This document shows positions 1 to 5,654 of a stretch of 9,252 bases of DNA, piece by piece. Numbering within the stretch: position 1 is the first letter of the stretch; every line of letters begins with the position of its first letter. The DNA is from Bacteroidota bacterium (GTDB taxonomy: Bacteria > Bacteroidota > Bacteroidia > Bacteroidales > Prolixibacteraceae): positions 1 to 9,252 of the forward strand of contig JAEWME010000358.1 in NCBI GenBank assembly GCA_023393265.1, in the 5' to 3' direction. Under the pieces are notes generated by a model. That model was not told the DNA's origin and ran no database searches. It was given only the letters and a program-made list of their open reading frames with translations. The position numbers and the translations under genes were made by a program.

Positions 1-682
1 GGTTAATCTGATCAAAACTGGTGTAGGTACCGCTCCAAAAGTTCGTTCCCCAGGCCTCATTCAGCGCGTCTATCGTTTTATACTTGCTTTTCAGCCAATC
101 TCGAAAGCGTTGCGGCACACCTTTTCCGTAGTCGAGAAAGCGACGTGGCTCATTATCAAGTTGCCATCCAATCACCCGCGGATCTTTTCCGTAGTGATGG
201 GCCAGTTGTTCGATCATTTTTAGCGAATACTGGCGATAATAGCTGCTCGAAAAAGAAGCATGTTGCCGTCCGCCATGATCCATTTGCCGACCATTTTCAT
301 CAGTTTCGAGCACTTCAGGATGACTCCTGACCAACCAAACCGGAGGTGTTGCCGTTGAAGTACACATGATTACTTTCAGGTGATATTTGTCGGCCAGTTG
401 CAAGGCCCGGTCGAGCCAGCGAAAATCATATTTCCCTTCTTCAGGTTCGAGCTGCGCCCAGGCAAACTCGGCGAAATGAGTGAATTCAAATCCCATCTCT
501 GCCATATTCCTGAAATCGCGCTCCCATTGGGTCGAATCCCAATGTTCAGGATAATAATAAACGCCTACCTCTGTGAGCTTCTCAGACGGGAAAAATTTTT
601 GAATGTTTTGTGCTGACAAATGCAGCGAAGAGAAGACACACAGAAACAACAGCGCGAAAAGTTTTTTCAGTTTGGAAACCAT
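1..682 (-). CDS. Secreted GH42-type beta-galactosidase, N-terminal part (cut by window edge)
   Basis: The first 227 codons are present and the gene continues beyond base 1. The product starts with a signal peptide (residues 1-24, hydrophobic LFALLFLCVF, likely cut in LSA/Q). The start of a TIM-barrel glycosidase follows. Seen in order: GVYYYPEHWD (40-49), a FAWAQLEPEEGKYDF stretch (73-87), ATPPVWL (111-117) and IGWQLDNEP (171-179). In glycoside hydrolase family 42 the Glu of that last motif (here E178) is the catalytic acid/base; the nucleophile would lie further on and is not visible. ALNEAWGTNFWSGTY (206-220) also fits the family. Such enzymes release terminal beta-galactose from oligosaccharides; the signal peptide points to periplasm or cell surface. 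The Cys cluster many family members carry just after the NE motif is absent. The start codon at 680-682 is chosen because it begins the signal peptide. The gene is divergent from the AI-2E-family gene, with no sugar-locus partner in view. Family assignment is firm; exact substrate is not. Confidence 0.88.
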   Translation of the reverse strand, partial: MVSKLKKLFALLFLCVFSSLHLSAQNIQKFFPSEKLTEVGVYYYPEHWDSTQWERDFRNMAEMGFEFTHFAEFAWAQLEPEEGKYDFRWLDRALQLADKYHLKVIMCTSTATPPVWLVRSHPEVLETDENGRQMDHGGRQHASFSSSYYRQYSLKMIEQLAHHYGKDPRVIGWQLDNEPRRFLDYGKGVPQRFRDWLKSKYKTIDALNEAWGTNFWSGTYTSFDQIN

Positions 683-867
683 AAGTTTAATGTTAGATTT
701 AGCTGTTACAATTATACTGTTTTTTGAAGACAAATCAGCCGAAGCGAACCGCATAACTCAGGCTACCTATCCGTTATTACTGCTGAAAACTATTTTACGC
801 AAACTGCTGTTTCAATAAATAAATCACATAATTTTATCACAGGTAAATTTTCTAAAAATATCGACAA
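683..867. other. Divergent intergenic region
   Basis: This AT-rich 185-bp gap separates two genes read away from each other, so it must hold both promoters. On the minus strand a TATAATTG sequence (one mismatch to TAnnTTTG) lies about 30 bases before the GH42 gene. On the plus strand TAATTTTA (829-836) and TAAATTTT (844-851) are one-mismatch candidates before the AI-2E-family gene. None has a well-spaced TTG partner, so I do not call any of them as a promoter. No Shine-Dalgarno sequence is visible for either gene. Confidence 0.5.
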
Positions 868-1983
868 ATGAATGTTTCCGAGCAACCTTTCTATTTCAAG
901 GCAACCGTGAAGCTGCTGCTGGTGGCACTGGTCATCGCCTTCATGATTTTGGCAAAAAACATCCTGATACCGCTTACCATCGCGGTGTTTTTTACTTTTT
1001 TGCTTTTGCCGGTGTCCCGAAAACTGGAACAATGGCATTTCCCGAAAGCAGTTGCCATACTGGTCAGCATTGTGCTCGCTTTTGCAATTTTTGCAGCCCT
1101 GATGTACCTGTTTGTCGATCAGGTCTTCAGCTTTATTAACGACCTGCCCACGTTGGAAGATACCATGAAAGCCAAATGGGATGCCTTGCAATTGTTTATC
1201 TCAGATACGTTTCATGTCAGCCCCATTGAGCAGAAAGACTGGCTGACAACAAAAATCAAGGAAAATGCCAGCACCGGAGGCGTTTTGGTGCTCGGACTTT
1301 TCTCAGCAACCACTTCATTCCTGGCCAGTTTTGCACTCATCCCGATTTATATTTTTTTCCTGACCCTTTATCAGGATAAAATGAAAGAGTTTGTAAGGCT
1401 GATTGCCAACGAGGATAAAGATCCGAAAGCGTTAATGGTTGTAAGGAAAGTATCGAAGGTTTCGCAACAGTATCTGCTCGGAATTTTTCTTGATGTGGTG
1501 ATTCTTTCAGTGCTCAATTCCACAGGGTTTATTTTGCTTGGGCTACCTCATGCCATTCTGTTTGGTGTATTGGCTTCAGCGCTGAATATCATTCCCTACA
1601 TCGGGGTACTCATTGGCAGCCTGCTGCCGATCATCATGGCGTTACTCACCAAAGATACGATGGCCTATCCGCTGGCGGTTGCCGGTGTTTGCATATTCAC
1701 CCAGTTTCTCGACAACAATTTTATCACACCTTATGTAGTTGGTAGCAGCGTAAGCATCAACCCGCTAACCGCAACTATTGTATTGGTTGCCAGTTCGTTA
1801 ATTTGGGGAATCCCCGGCATGGTGCTTTGTCTTCCGCTAACCGGGATGGCCAAAGTAGTATGCGACAATGTCGAATCGCTTAAACCTTACGGCTATCTTT
1901 TAGGCGAAGAAGTGAACTTCGAAGAACAAAAAAATAACAAGAACAAGTTGCTGAAGAAATTCTCCCGAAAAAAGAAAAGCTGA
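868..1983 (+). CDS. AI-2E family (PerM/TqsA-like) membrane transporter
   Basis: This is a 371-residue polytopic inner-membrane protein of normal family length. Hydrophobic segments lie roughly at residues 13-50 (a pair), 62-85, 140-168, 203-225, 228-262, 265-283 and 300-330. A hydrophilic stretch sits between the third and fourth (about 88-138), as in the family. Family signatures visible are NIIPYIGVLIGSLLPI (240-255), QFLDNNFITPYVVGSSVSINPL split over 279-300, and IWGIPGMVLCLPLTGMAK (312-329). The C-terminus is a lysine-rich cytoplasmic tail. Characterised members include TqsA, tied to autoinducer-2 export in E. coli, and Na+/H+ antiporter-like relatives in other bacteria, so the family name does not fix a substrate; quorum sensing should not be assumed. 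It is monocistronic by layout: the divergent neighbour lies upstream and a terminator-like hairpin follows. The ATG at 868 is chosen because the first membrane helix follows after a short polar lead. Confidence 0.9.
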   Translation: MNVSEQPFYFKATVKLLLVALVIAFMILAKNILIPLTIAVFFTFLLLPVSRKLEQWHFPKAVAILVSIVLAFAIFAALMYLFVDQVFSFINDLPTLEDTMKAKWDALQLFISDTFHVSPIEQKDWLTTKIKENASTGGVLVLGLFSATTSFLASFALIPIYIFFLTLYQDKMKEFVRLIANEDKDPKALMVVRKVSKVSQQYLLGIFLDVVILSVLNSTGFILLGLPHAILFGVLASALNIIPYIGVLIGSLLPIIMALLTKDTMAYPLAVAGVCIFTQFLDNNFITPYVVGSSVSINPLTATIVLVASSLIWGIPGMVLCLPLTGMAKVVCDNVESLKPYGYLLGEEVNFEEQKNNKNKLLKKFSRKKKS

Positions 1984-2007
1984 AGACTTTTACTGAACTT
2001 CTTTTTT
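1968..2007 (+). terminator. Terminator-like A-tract/T-tract hairpin after the AI-2E-family gene
   Basis: The last coding bases AAAAAAGAA (1968-1976) are exactly complementary to TTCTTTTTT (1999-2007). A nested GAAG (1982-1985)/CTTC (1998-2001) pairing competes for part of the 3' arm. The 3' arm is itself a T-rich run straight after the stop codon, which is the expected layout of an intrinsic terminator. The stem is A/T-rich and therefore weak, hence the modest confidence. Confidence 0.45.
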
Positions 2008-2109
2008 GACAAACATTTCAGGAGTAAACTTGTTATTGGTATTGCTAATACCTACCCGAATTCTGTTATCAAAAACCTGATTTCAGAGCCAAATACAACA
2101 GTTGTTTGC

Positions 2110-2140
2110 TTGCTTTTGGCTTTTCGTTTTGTTATCTTTC
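2110..2140 (+). promoter_or_regulatory. Bacteroidota-type promoter for the YtxH gene
   Basis: TTG (2110-2112) is followed after exactly 20 bases by TATCTTTC (2133-2140), seven of eight positions of the TAnnTTTG -7 consensus used by the Bacteroidota primary sigma factor. The spacing is typical. Transcription would start near 2145, giving a leader of about 70 bases that opens with a hairpin. Confidence 0.55.
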
Positions 2141-2150
2141 ATCGACATTA

Positions 2151-2178
2151 GCCGCTTTGCCGCTTGAGGGCAAAAGGC
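2151..2178 (+). promoter_or_regulatory. Leader hairpin upstream of the YtxH gene
   Basis: TTTGCC (2156-2161) pairs with GGCAAA (2169-2174) around a 7-base loop. GCC (2151-2153) and GGC (2176-2178) extend the stem across a small internal loop. It would be at the very 5' end of the transcript if the promoter call is right, where hairpins often protect mRNA from decay. No T-run follows, so it is not a terminator. Confidence 0.4.
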
Positions 2179-2215
2179 CATTACATATAGTCATAAACAA
2201 TTAAAAAAGAAAGCT

Positions 2216-2473
2216 ATGAGTTCAGGAAAAGTTTTATTGGGCGTTCTGGCAGGCGTAGCCGCCGGTGCTCTGATTGGAATCCTGTTCGCTCCTGACAAAG
2301 GATCGGAAACAAGAAGGAAAATTGTAGAAAAGGGCGAAGATTACGTCGACGGGCTGAAAGAGAAGATCAACGACCTGATTGACGAAGTAGGCAAAAAGGT
2401 TGACGCAACCAAAGCCAAAGTCGACGAAGTGGCCGCCGAAGTAAAAGCAAAAACCGAAGAAGCCAAAGTTTAG
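2216..2473 (+). CDS. YtxH domain-containing small envelope protein
   Basis: This 85-residue protein carries the YtxH hallmark at its N-terminus: a glycine/alanine-rich membrane segment (about residues 5-25, GVLAGVAAGALIGILFAP) running into DKGSETRRKI (28-37). The rest is a highly charged Lys/Glu/Asp/Ala helix (38-85) with heptad-like repetition (KVDATKAKVDEVAAEVKAK), which looks like a coiled coil or amphipathic helix lying along the membrane. Length fits the family. YtxH proteins are small general-stress or envelope-associated proteins in Firmicutes and Bacteroidota; no biochemical activity is established. It has its own promoter at 2110-2140 and stands 130 bases before the next two small envelope genes, which suggests a functional group rather than one strict operon. 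No Shine-Dalgarno sequence is evident before the ATG. Confidence 0.85.
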   Translation: MSSGKVLLGVLAGVAAGALIGILFAPDKGSETRRKIVEKGEDYVDGLKEKINDLIDEVGKKVDATKAKVDEVAAEVKAKTEEAKV

Positions 2474-2517
2474 GCTGGCGGTAAACCAATCCGGCGAAAA
2501 GGTAAAAACGCCACGTA

Positions 2518-2550
2518 TTGAATAAATTAGCTGGGTATTTTATATTTTTG
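2518..2550 (+). promoter_or_regulatory. Bacteroidota-type promoter for the holin-like/unknown gene pair
   Basis: TATTTTTG (2543-2550) matches the TAnnTTTG -7 consensus at every fixed position. A TTG (2518-2520) lies 22 bases upstream of it, slightly longer than the usual 19-21. Transcription would start about 2555, leaving a leader of about 50 bases before the ATG at 2604. Confidence 0.55.
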
Positions 2551-2557
2551 CCGACAT

Positions 2558-2580
2558 CCGGTCCTGTTCACCGGGCAGGA
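2558..2580 (+). promoter_or_regulatory. Two overlapping leader hairpins
   Basis: CCGGT (2558-2562) can pair with ACCGG (2570-2574), or TCCTG (2562-2566) with CAGGA (2576-2580). The two pairings interleave and share base 2562, so they are alternatives. They sit at the predicted 5' end of the transcript and about 23 bases before the start codon. Short arms make chance a real possibility. Confidence 0.3.
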
Positions 2581-2603
2581 TATTACTTCTTCAAACTGTT
2601 GAA

Positions 2604-2945
2604 ATGGAAGAAAAATCATCAATTGATGCCTTAATCGAAAAAGGCGAACAGTACGGCAAAACGACACTTGAACTATTGAAACTGAAGACACTCGACAAAT
2701 CGTCGGACGTGATCTCCAACCTGGTTTCGTGGCTCATTGTATTCGTGTTTGCCGTATTGTTTTTTCTGATCCTGAACATTGGCGTTGCCCTTTGGTTGGG
2801 CGGCCTGATGGGCAAAAGCTATTACGGATTTTTTGCCGTGTCGGGCTTTTATGGCCTGCTCGCCCTCATTTTCGGCATTTTCAGGAAACAATTGGTGAAA
2901 AAACCGCTCAACAATTCAATCATCGAACAAGTACTCGACAATTAG
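2604..2945 (+). CDS. Two-helix membrane protein, YqjE/holin-III-like (PF07332 type)
   Basis: This is a 113-residue protein. A charged cytoplasmic N-terminal helix (1-36, EEKSSIDALIEKGEQYGKTT) is followed by two membrane segments (about 40-66 and 73-93) and a basic C-terminal tail (FRKQLVKKPLNNSIIEQVL). This is the architecture annotated as 'phage holin family protein' or YqjE-like in many Bacteroidota. In chromosomal settings these are envelope proteins and not lysis factors, and there is no lysin, spanin or phage gene nearby. The stop codon is separated by two bases from the next start, so it is almost certainly co-transcribed with the unknown gene at 2948. The 2604 ATG is the only plausible start in frame near the promoter at 2518-2550. 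Topology is clear; the family label rests on my recognition of the pattern. Confidence 0.75.
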   Translation: MEEKSSIDALIEKGEQYGKTTLELLKLKTLDKSSDVISNLVSWLIVFVFAVLFFLILNIGVALWLGGLMGKSYYGFFAVSGFYGLLALIFGIFRKQLVKKPLNNSIIEQVLDN

Positions 2946-2947
2946 TT

Positions 2948-3361
2948 ATGGCCAAAGAAGATGCAGTTGAAAAACTCCGGGAGTCGATTCGTGTGCTGGA
3001 AATCAGGCAGGCGGAAGAAGGTGAGATATTGAAGGCACAATTTAAAATGACGTACGAAAGTCTGAAGCCTGTCAATCTCATTAAAAATTCGCTGAAAGAA
3101 ATTACCAGCTCATCCGAATTAAAAGGCGACCTGTTCGAATCGGCCATCGCCCTACTCTCAGGATTTGTTACCCGCAAAATGATGGTTGGCTCAAAATCCA
3201 ATATTTTCGTCAAGATTCTGGGGCTTGTCATGCAGTTTGGCGTCACTAACTTCATTGCCAAAAACGCAGAAACCATCCGTGAATTTCTGTCTGGCCTTAT
3301 TGATAAATTTTTCAAACCGGCAGAAGAAACCCAACCGCAATCAGGAGAACAAGCAGAATAA
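2948..3361 (+). CDS. Conserved-looking protein of unknown function, co-transcribed with the YqjE-like gene
   Basis: I do not recognise a named domain in this 137-residue product. Visible parts are a charged N-terminal helix (1-36), a polar stretch PVNLIKNSLKEITSSSELKG (41-60), and two moderately hydrophobic segments (62-80 with SAIALLSGFVTRKMMVG, and 86-105 with FVKILGLVMQFGVTNFIA). The C-terminal tail (122-137) is rich in Pro, Gln and Glu. The two hydrophobic parts with positive residues between them suggest a membrane-associated protein, with GFVTRKMMVG forming the turn. The open frame extends upstream through the preceding gene, but the ATG at 2948 is preferred because it avoids that overlap and lies two bases past the neighbour's stop. 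By position it corresponds to the third member of YqjD-YqjE-YqjK-type sets; no sequence homology to YqjK is claimed. Confidence 0.75.
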   Translation: MAKEDAVEKLRESIRVLEIRQAEEGEILKAQFKMTYESLKPVNLIKNSLKEITSSSELKGDLFESAIALLSGFVTRKMMVGSKSNIFVKILGLVMQFGVTNFIAKNAETIREFLSGLIDKFFKPAEETQPQSGEQAE

Positions 3362-3378
3362 ATCCTCCGTTTTTTTTT
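3344..3378 (+). terminator. Possible weak intrinsic terminator
   Basis: Nine consecutive T bases (3370-3378) lie just after the stop codon of the unknown gene. They are preceded by GGAG (3344-3347)/CTCC (3365-3368) with a 17-base loop. The T-run is convincing but the stem is only four pairs. It would separate the small envelope genes from the receptor operon. Confidence 0.35.
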
Positions 3379-3391
3379 CGTTCCTGAATAA

Positions 3392-3438
3392 TTTCATCGC
3401 CCCATTCTACGATTCATCGCAATCAAACGACGATTCGG
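3392..3438 (+). repeat. Phased direct repeats upstream of the receptor operon, candidate LytTR operator
   Basis: ACGATTC occurs at 3409-3415 and again at 3430-3436, a 21-base period. TTCATCGC occurs at 3393-3400 and 3413-3420, a 20-base period. Together they form three TTC-centred units on about the same face of the helix. LytTR-domain regulators (AgrA, AlgR, VirR type) bind pairs of imperfect 9-bp direct repeats separated by 12-13 bp, which is the same period. The units match the published LytTR consensus only in part (TACGATT-like core). The last repeat ends seven bases before the -7 element, and a LytTR regulator is encoded downstream in the same cluster. Confidence 0.4.
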
Positions 3439-3443
3439 TTTTT

Positions 3444-3451
3444 TATCTTTT
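3444..3451 (+). promoter_or_regulatory. Candidate -7 promoter element of the receptor operon
   Basis: TATCTTTT matches seven of eight positions of the TAnnTTTG element. No TTG lies 18-22 bases upstream; that space is filled by the second direct-repeat unit, which would fit an activator-dependent promoter. The start of transcription would fall around 3456, just ahead of the leader stem at 3464-3501. Confidence 0.35.
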
Positions 3452-3463
3452 CGCTACCGAAAG

Positions 3464-3501
3464 CGTGGCTGTTATTTTGTCGTCAAACAAGAACAGCCAT
3501 G
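3464..3501 (+). promoter_or_regulatory. Leader stem-loop that pairs the receptor start codon
   Basis: Bases 3464-3473 (CGTGGCTGTT) pair with 3492-3501 (AACAGCCATG) over ten consecutive positions: nine Watson-Crick pairs and one G-T. The 3' arm includes the complete ATG at 3499-3501. Within the 18-base loop, TTTG (3476-3479) and CAAA (3484-3487) can form a small inner stem. A competing upstream hairpin, CGCT (3452-3455)/AGCG (3462-3465) or TTTCG/CGAAA (3449-3453/3458-3462), shares bases with the outer stem. The layout would limit ribosome access to the receptor start codon. Confidence 0.5.
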
Positions 3502-5631
3502 AAAATACTTTATACCATTCTTTTCATTTCATTGGGTTGGTCGGGCACAAGCGGGCAAACCCTGATCCACGGAACCGTGCACGATCAGAAGAATAACCCG
3601 CTACCCGGCGCCAACATTTTTATCAAAAACAGTTACGATGGAACCACTGCCGACAGCCTCGGCCATTTTAGTTTCAAAACCGACCTGTCGGAACCACAAA
3701 CGCTGCTGGCAACATTTATTGGCTACCAGCCATTTTTTGTTGTCCTGAACCCCGACGCACAAAAGTCGTTCGAATTTTCAATTATCCTGAAAGAATCAGA
3801 CGACCAGATTGGTGAAGTCGTCATCAATGCCGGGGTGTTTGAGGCCAGCGACGAGAAGAAGGGCGTCACCATGCGGGTTTTCGACATTGCAACCACCCCG
3901 AGCGCGCAGGGCGACATTTTTGGCGCTTTGGCCACACTGCCCGGTTCGCAGAAAGTTGGTGAAGATGGTCGCATCTTTGTTCGCGGAGGTGAAAGCTACG
4001 AAACCAAAACCTACATGGACGGAATGCTCGTAGCAACACCCTATTCGTCGAAAATGCCGGACATGCCCACTCGCGGAAGGTTCTCGGCCCTGCTTTTCTC
4101 CGGAACGTTATTCAGTACCGGGGCTTATTCGGCGGAATACGGACAGGCCTTATCATCGGTGGTTGACATGAAAACCAACCCGGTAGAAACAGAAGAAAAA
4201 TCGAGTATCTCGCTCCTGACTGTCGGCACAATGGGTTCGACTACCAGATGCTGGAAAGGCGGATCGCTTTCCTTCAACGGCGACTATATGAATTCCGGCC
4301 TCTCAAATAAAATCAATAGGCAAAAAGCCGACTGGATAAAAACACCGGAAAGTGTGGATGGCACGATCATGCTCAGGCAAAAAACCGGTAAAACCGGAAT
4401 GCTGAAGTTCTTTGGTAATTTCAGTCACAACACCAGCGGCATTGACTACCACACAGTTTCTACTCCTGGGAACCAACGCATTTTTACCCGAGAAACAAAC
4501 GTTTACACTACAGTTATCTGGAATGGCATGATGGGCGAAAACTGGCTGTTACAAGCCGGAACTGCCTGGAACTTCGACCACCAGAAACTTGATATGAATG
4601 CCGACAGGATTATCAACGACCAAAAAATGATTCAAACAAAATTGCTTCTCAATTATCAGAAAAATGAAAAACTGAGCGTGAAAACCGGAGCCGATTGGAT
4701 TGGTTCGGACTACGGCCAGTATGTCCGAATGAACGGGTACTTCAGGTTGCCATTCAGGAACAATCAATTGTCAGCATTCGGCGAAACGGAGTATAAACTG
4801 TCTAAAAAGGTTGCGGCGAGGTTTGGCCTCCGGTTCGAAAACAACTCGCTGATCAGGAGCAGCACGCTCGCTCCATGCTTTTCAGGAGCTTATAAAACAG
4901 GCGCACACAGTCAGATTTCGCTGGCCTGTGGAGCATTTTATCAAAACCCGGAGAATGATTACCTCAAATTTGCACCTCAGTTGAAACCTGAGAAAGCCCG
5001 CCACCTGGTTGGAACATGGCAATACCAGACAGAACAGAAAACCCTCAGGATAGAAAGTTACCTGAAAAAGTACGACGATCTGGTAAAATACACGGTACTT
5101 TACGCACCCCATGCGGCCAGTTACTCGAATAAGGGCAACGGACAGGCAGAAGGTGTTGACATTTTCTGGCGCGACAAAAAATCGATTAATCTGACTGACT
5201 ACTGGATTTCATACTCGTGGATCAACGCGCGCCGCAATTACAAAGACTTTCAGGAAGAAGCTGTGCCGAATTTTATATCGGAGCACAATCTTTCGGTGGT
5301 TGCCAAAAGGTTTTTTCAACCACTCCGGACTTATGCCTCCGTCACCTATTCCTTCGCCAGCAGCCGCCCTTACCACAATCCCAACTTACCCGGATTTATG
5401 AATGCCCGGACAAAAAATTACAACGACATCAGCCTGAGCCTGACTTACATTACCGAATTATTTGGCCGACAATCGGTGGTGCACCTGATGGCGAATAACC
5501 TCGCCGGGTTCGACAATGTGTTTGGATACAACTTCTCTTCAACGCCCAATGCAAACGGAATTTACGATGCTTCGCCCATTAAATCGCCATTTGTGCGGCA
5601 AGTCATCCTGCTCGTGTCCATGCAACTATAA
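3499..5631 (+). CDS. TonB-dependent outer-membrane receptor with carboxypeptidase-regulatory-like N-domain
   Basis: This 710-residue protein has a signal peptide (1-19, cut before Q20) and a CarboxypepD-regulatory-like beta-sandwich (about 22-100; HGTVHDQKNNPLPGANIFIK, DSLGHFSF, FIGYQPF). A linker follows. The plug domain spans about 120-228, with DIFGALATLPGSQKVGEDG, IFVRGGESYETKTYMDG and TGAYSAEYGQALSSVVDM. About 480 residues form the beta-barrel, rich in alternating aromatic and polar strands. It is an energised importer that uses the TonB-ExbBD system to bring a ligand across the outer membrane. It is shorter than SusC-type receptors (usually about 1000 residues) and no SusD follows, so a small ligand such as a metal complex or cofactor is likelier than a glycan; that is inference. 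There is no STN/secretin signalling domain. It leads a cluster with an exported helical-repeat protein and a LytS/LytTR pair, 23 bases before the next gene. Its start codon lies inside a leader stem. Confidence 0.9.
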   Translation: MKILYTILFISLGWSGTSGQTLIHGTVHDQKNNPLPGANIFIKNSYDGTTADSLGHFSFKTDLSEPQTLLATFIGYQPFFVVLNPDAQKSFEFSIILKESDDQIGEVVINAGVFEASDEKKGVTMRVFDIATTPSAQGDIFGALATLPGSQKVGEDGRIFVRGGESYETKTYMDGMLVATPYSSKMPDMPTRGRFSALLFSGTLFSTGAYSAEYGQALSSVVDMKTNPVETEEKSSISLLTVGTMGSTTRCWKGGSLSFNGDYMNSGLSNKINRQKADWIKTPESVDGTIMLRQKTGKTGMLKFFGNFSHNTSGIDYHTVSTPGNQRIFTRETNVYTTVIWNGMMGENWLLQAGTAWNFDHQKLDMNADRIINDQKMIQTKLLLNYQKNEKLSVKTGADWIGSDYGQYVRMNGYFRLPFRNNQLSAFGETEYKLSKKVAARFGLRFENNSLIRSSTLAPCFSGAYKTGAHSQISLACGAFYQNPENDYLKFAPQLKPEKARHLVGTWQYQTEQKTLRIESYLKKYDDLVKYTVLYAPHAASYSNKGNGQAEGVDIFWRDKKSINLTDYWISYSWINARRNYKDFQEEAVPNFISEHNLSVVAKRFFQPLRTYASVTYSFASSRPYHNPNLPGFMNARTKNYNDISLSLTYITELFGRQSVVHLMANNLAGFDNVFGYNFSSTPNANGIYDASPIKSPFVRQVILLVSMQL

Positions 5632-5654
5632 AACAACCTTTAAAACAATAAAAA

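Noticed and set aside
790..1191. Minus-strand open frame inside the AI-2E-family gene
   Set aside because: The translation is Gln/His/Lys-rich without any recognisable domain, and it mirrors the well-supported transporter on the other strand.
868..1983. AI-2E-family protein read as a quorum-sensing exporter
   Set aside because: The family is broad and includes ion antiporters. No luxS or lsr-type gene is in the window, so only a family name is supported.
2476..2513. TGGCG/CGCCA hairpin as a terminator after the YtxH gene
   Set aside because: The stem is five pairs with a 28-base loop and no T-run follows.
2558..2580. H-type pseudoknot formed by the two interleaved leader stems
   Set aside because: The connecting loops would be 0 and 1 base, too short to span the stems. 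The two pairings are better read as alternatives.
2604..2945. Holin-like gene taken as evidence for a prophage
   Set aside because: No lysin, spanin, capsid, tail or integrase gene is nearby, and the gene sits in a small envelope-gene set with a host-type promoter. The label reflects a broad family, not phage lysis.
2729..2947. Upstream in-frame start for the 137-residue unknown protein
   Set aside because: It lies entirely within the YqjE-like gene in another frame, and the added peptide is shadow-like (Cys/His/Arg-rich). The ATG two bases after the neighbour's stop is the natural start.
3499..5631. SusC-type glycan importer
   Set aside because: The receptor is about 300 residues too short for typical SusC, and no SusD-like lipoprotein follows; the next gene encodes a non-lipidated TPR-like protein.
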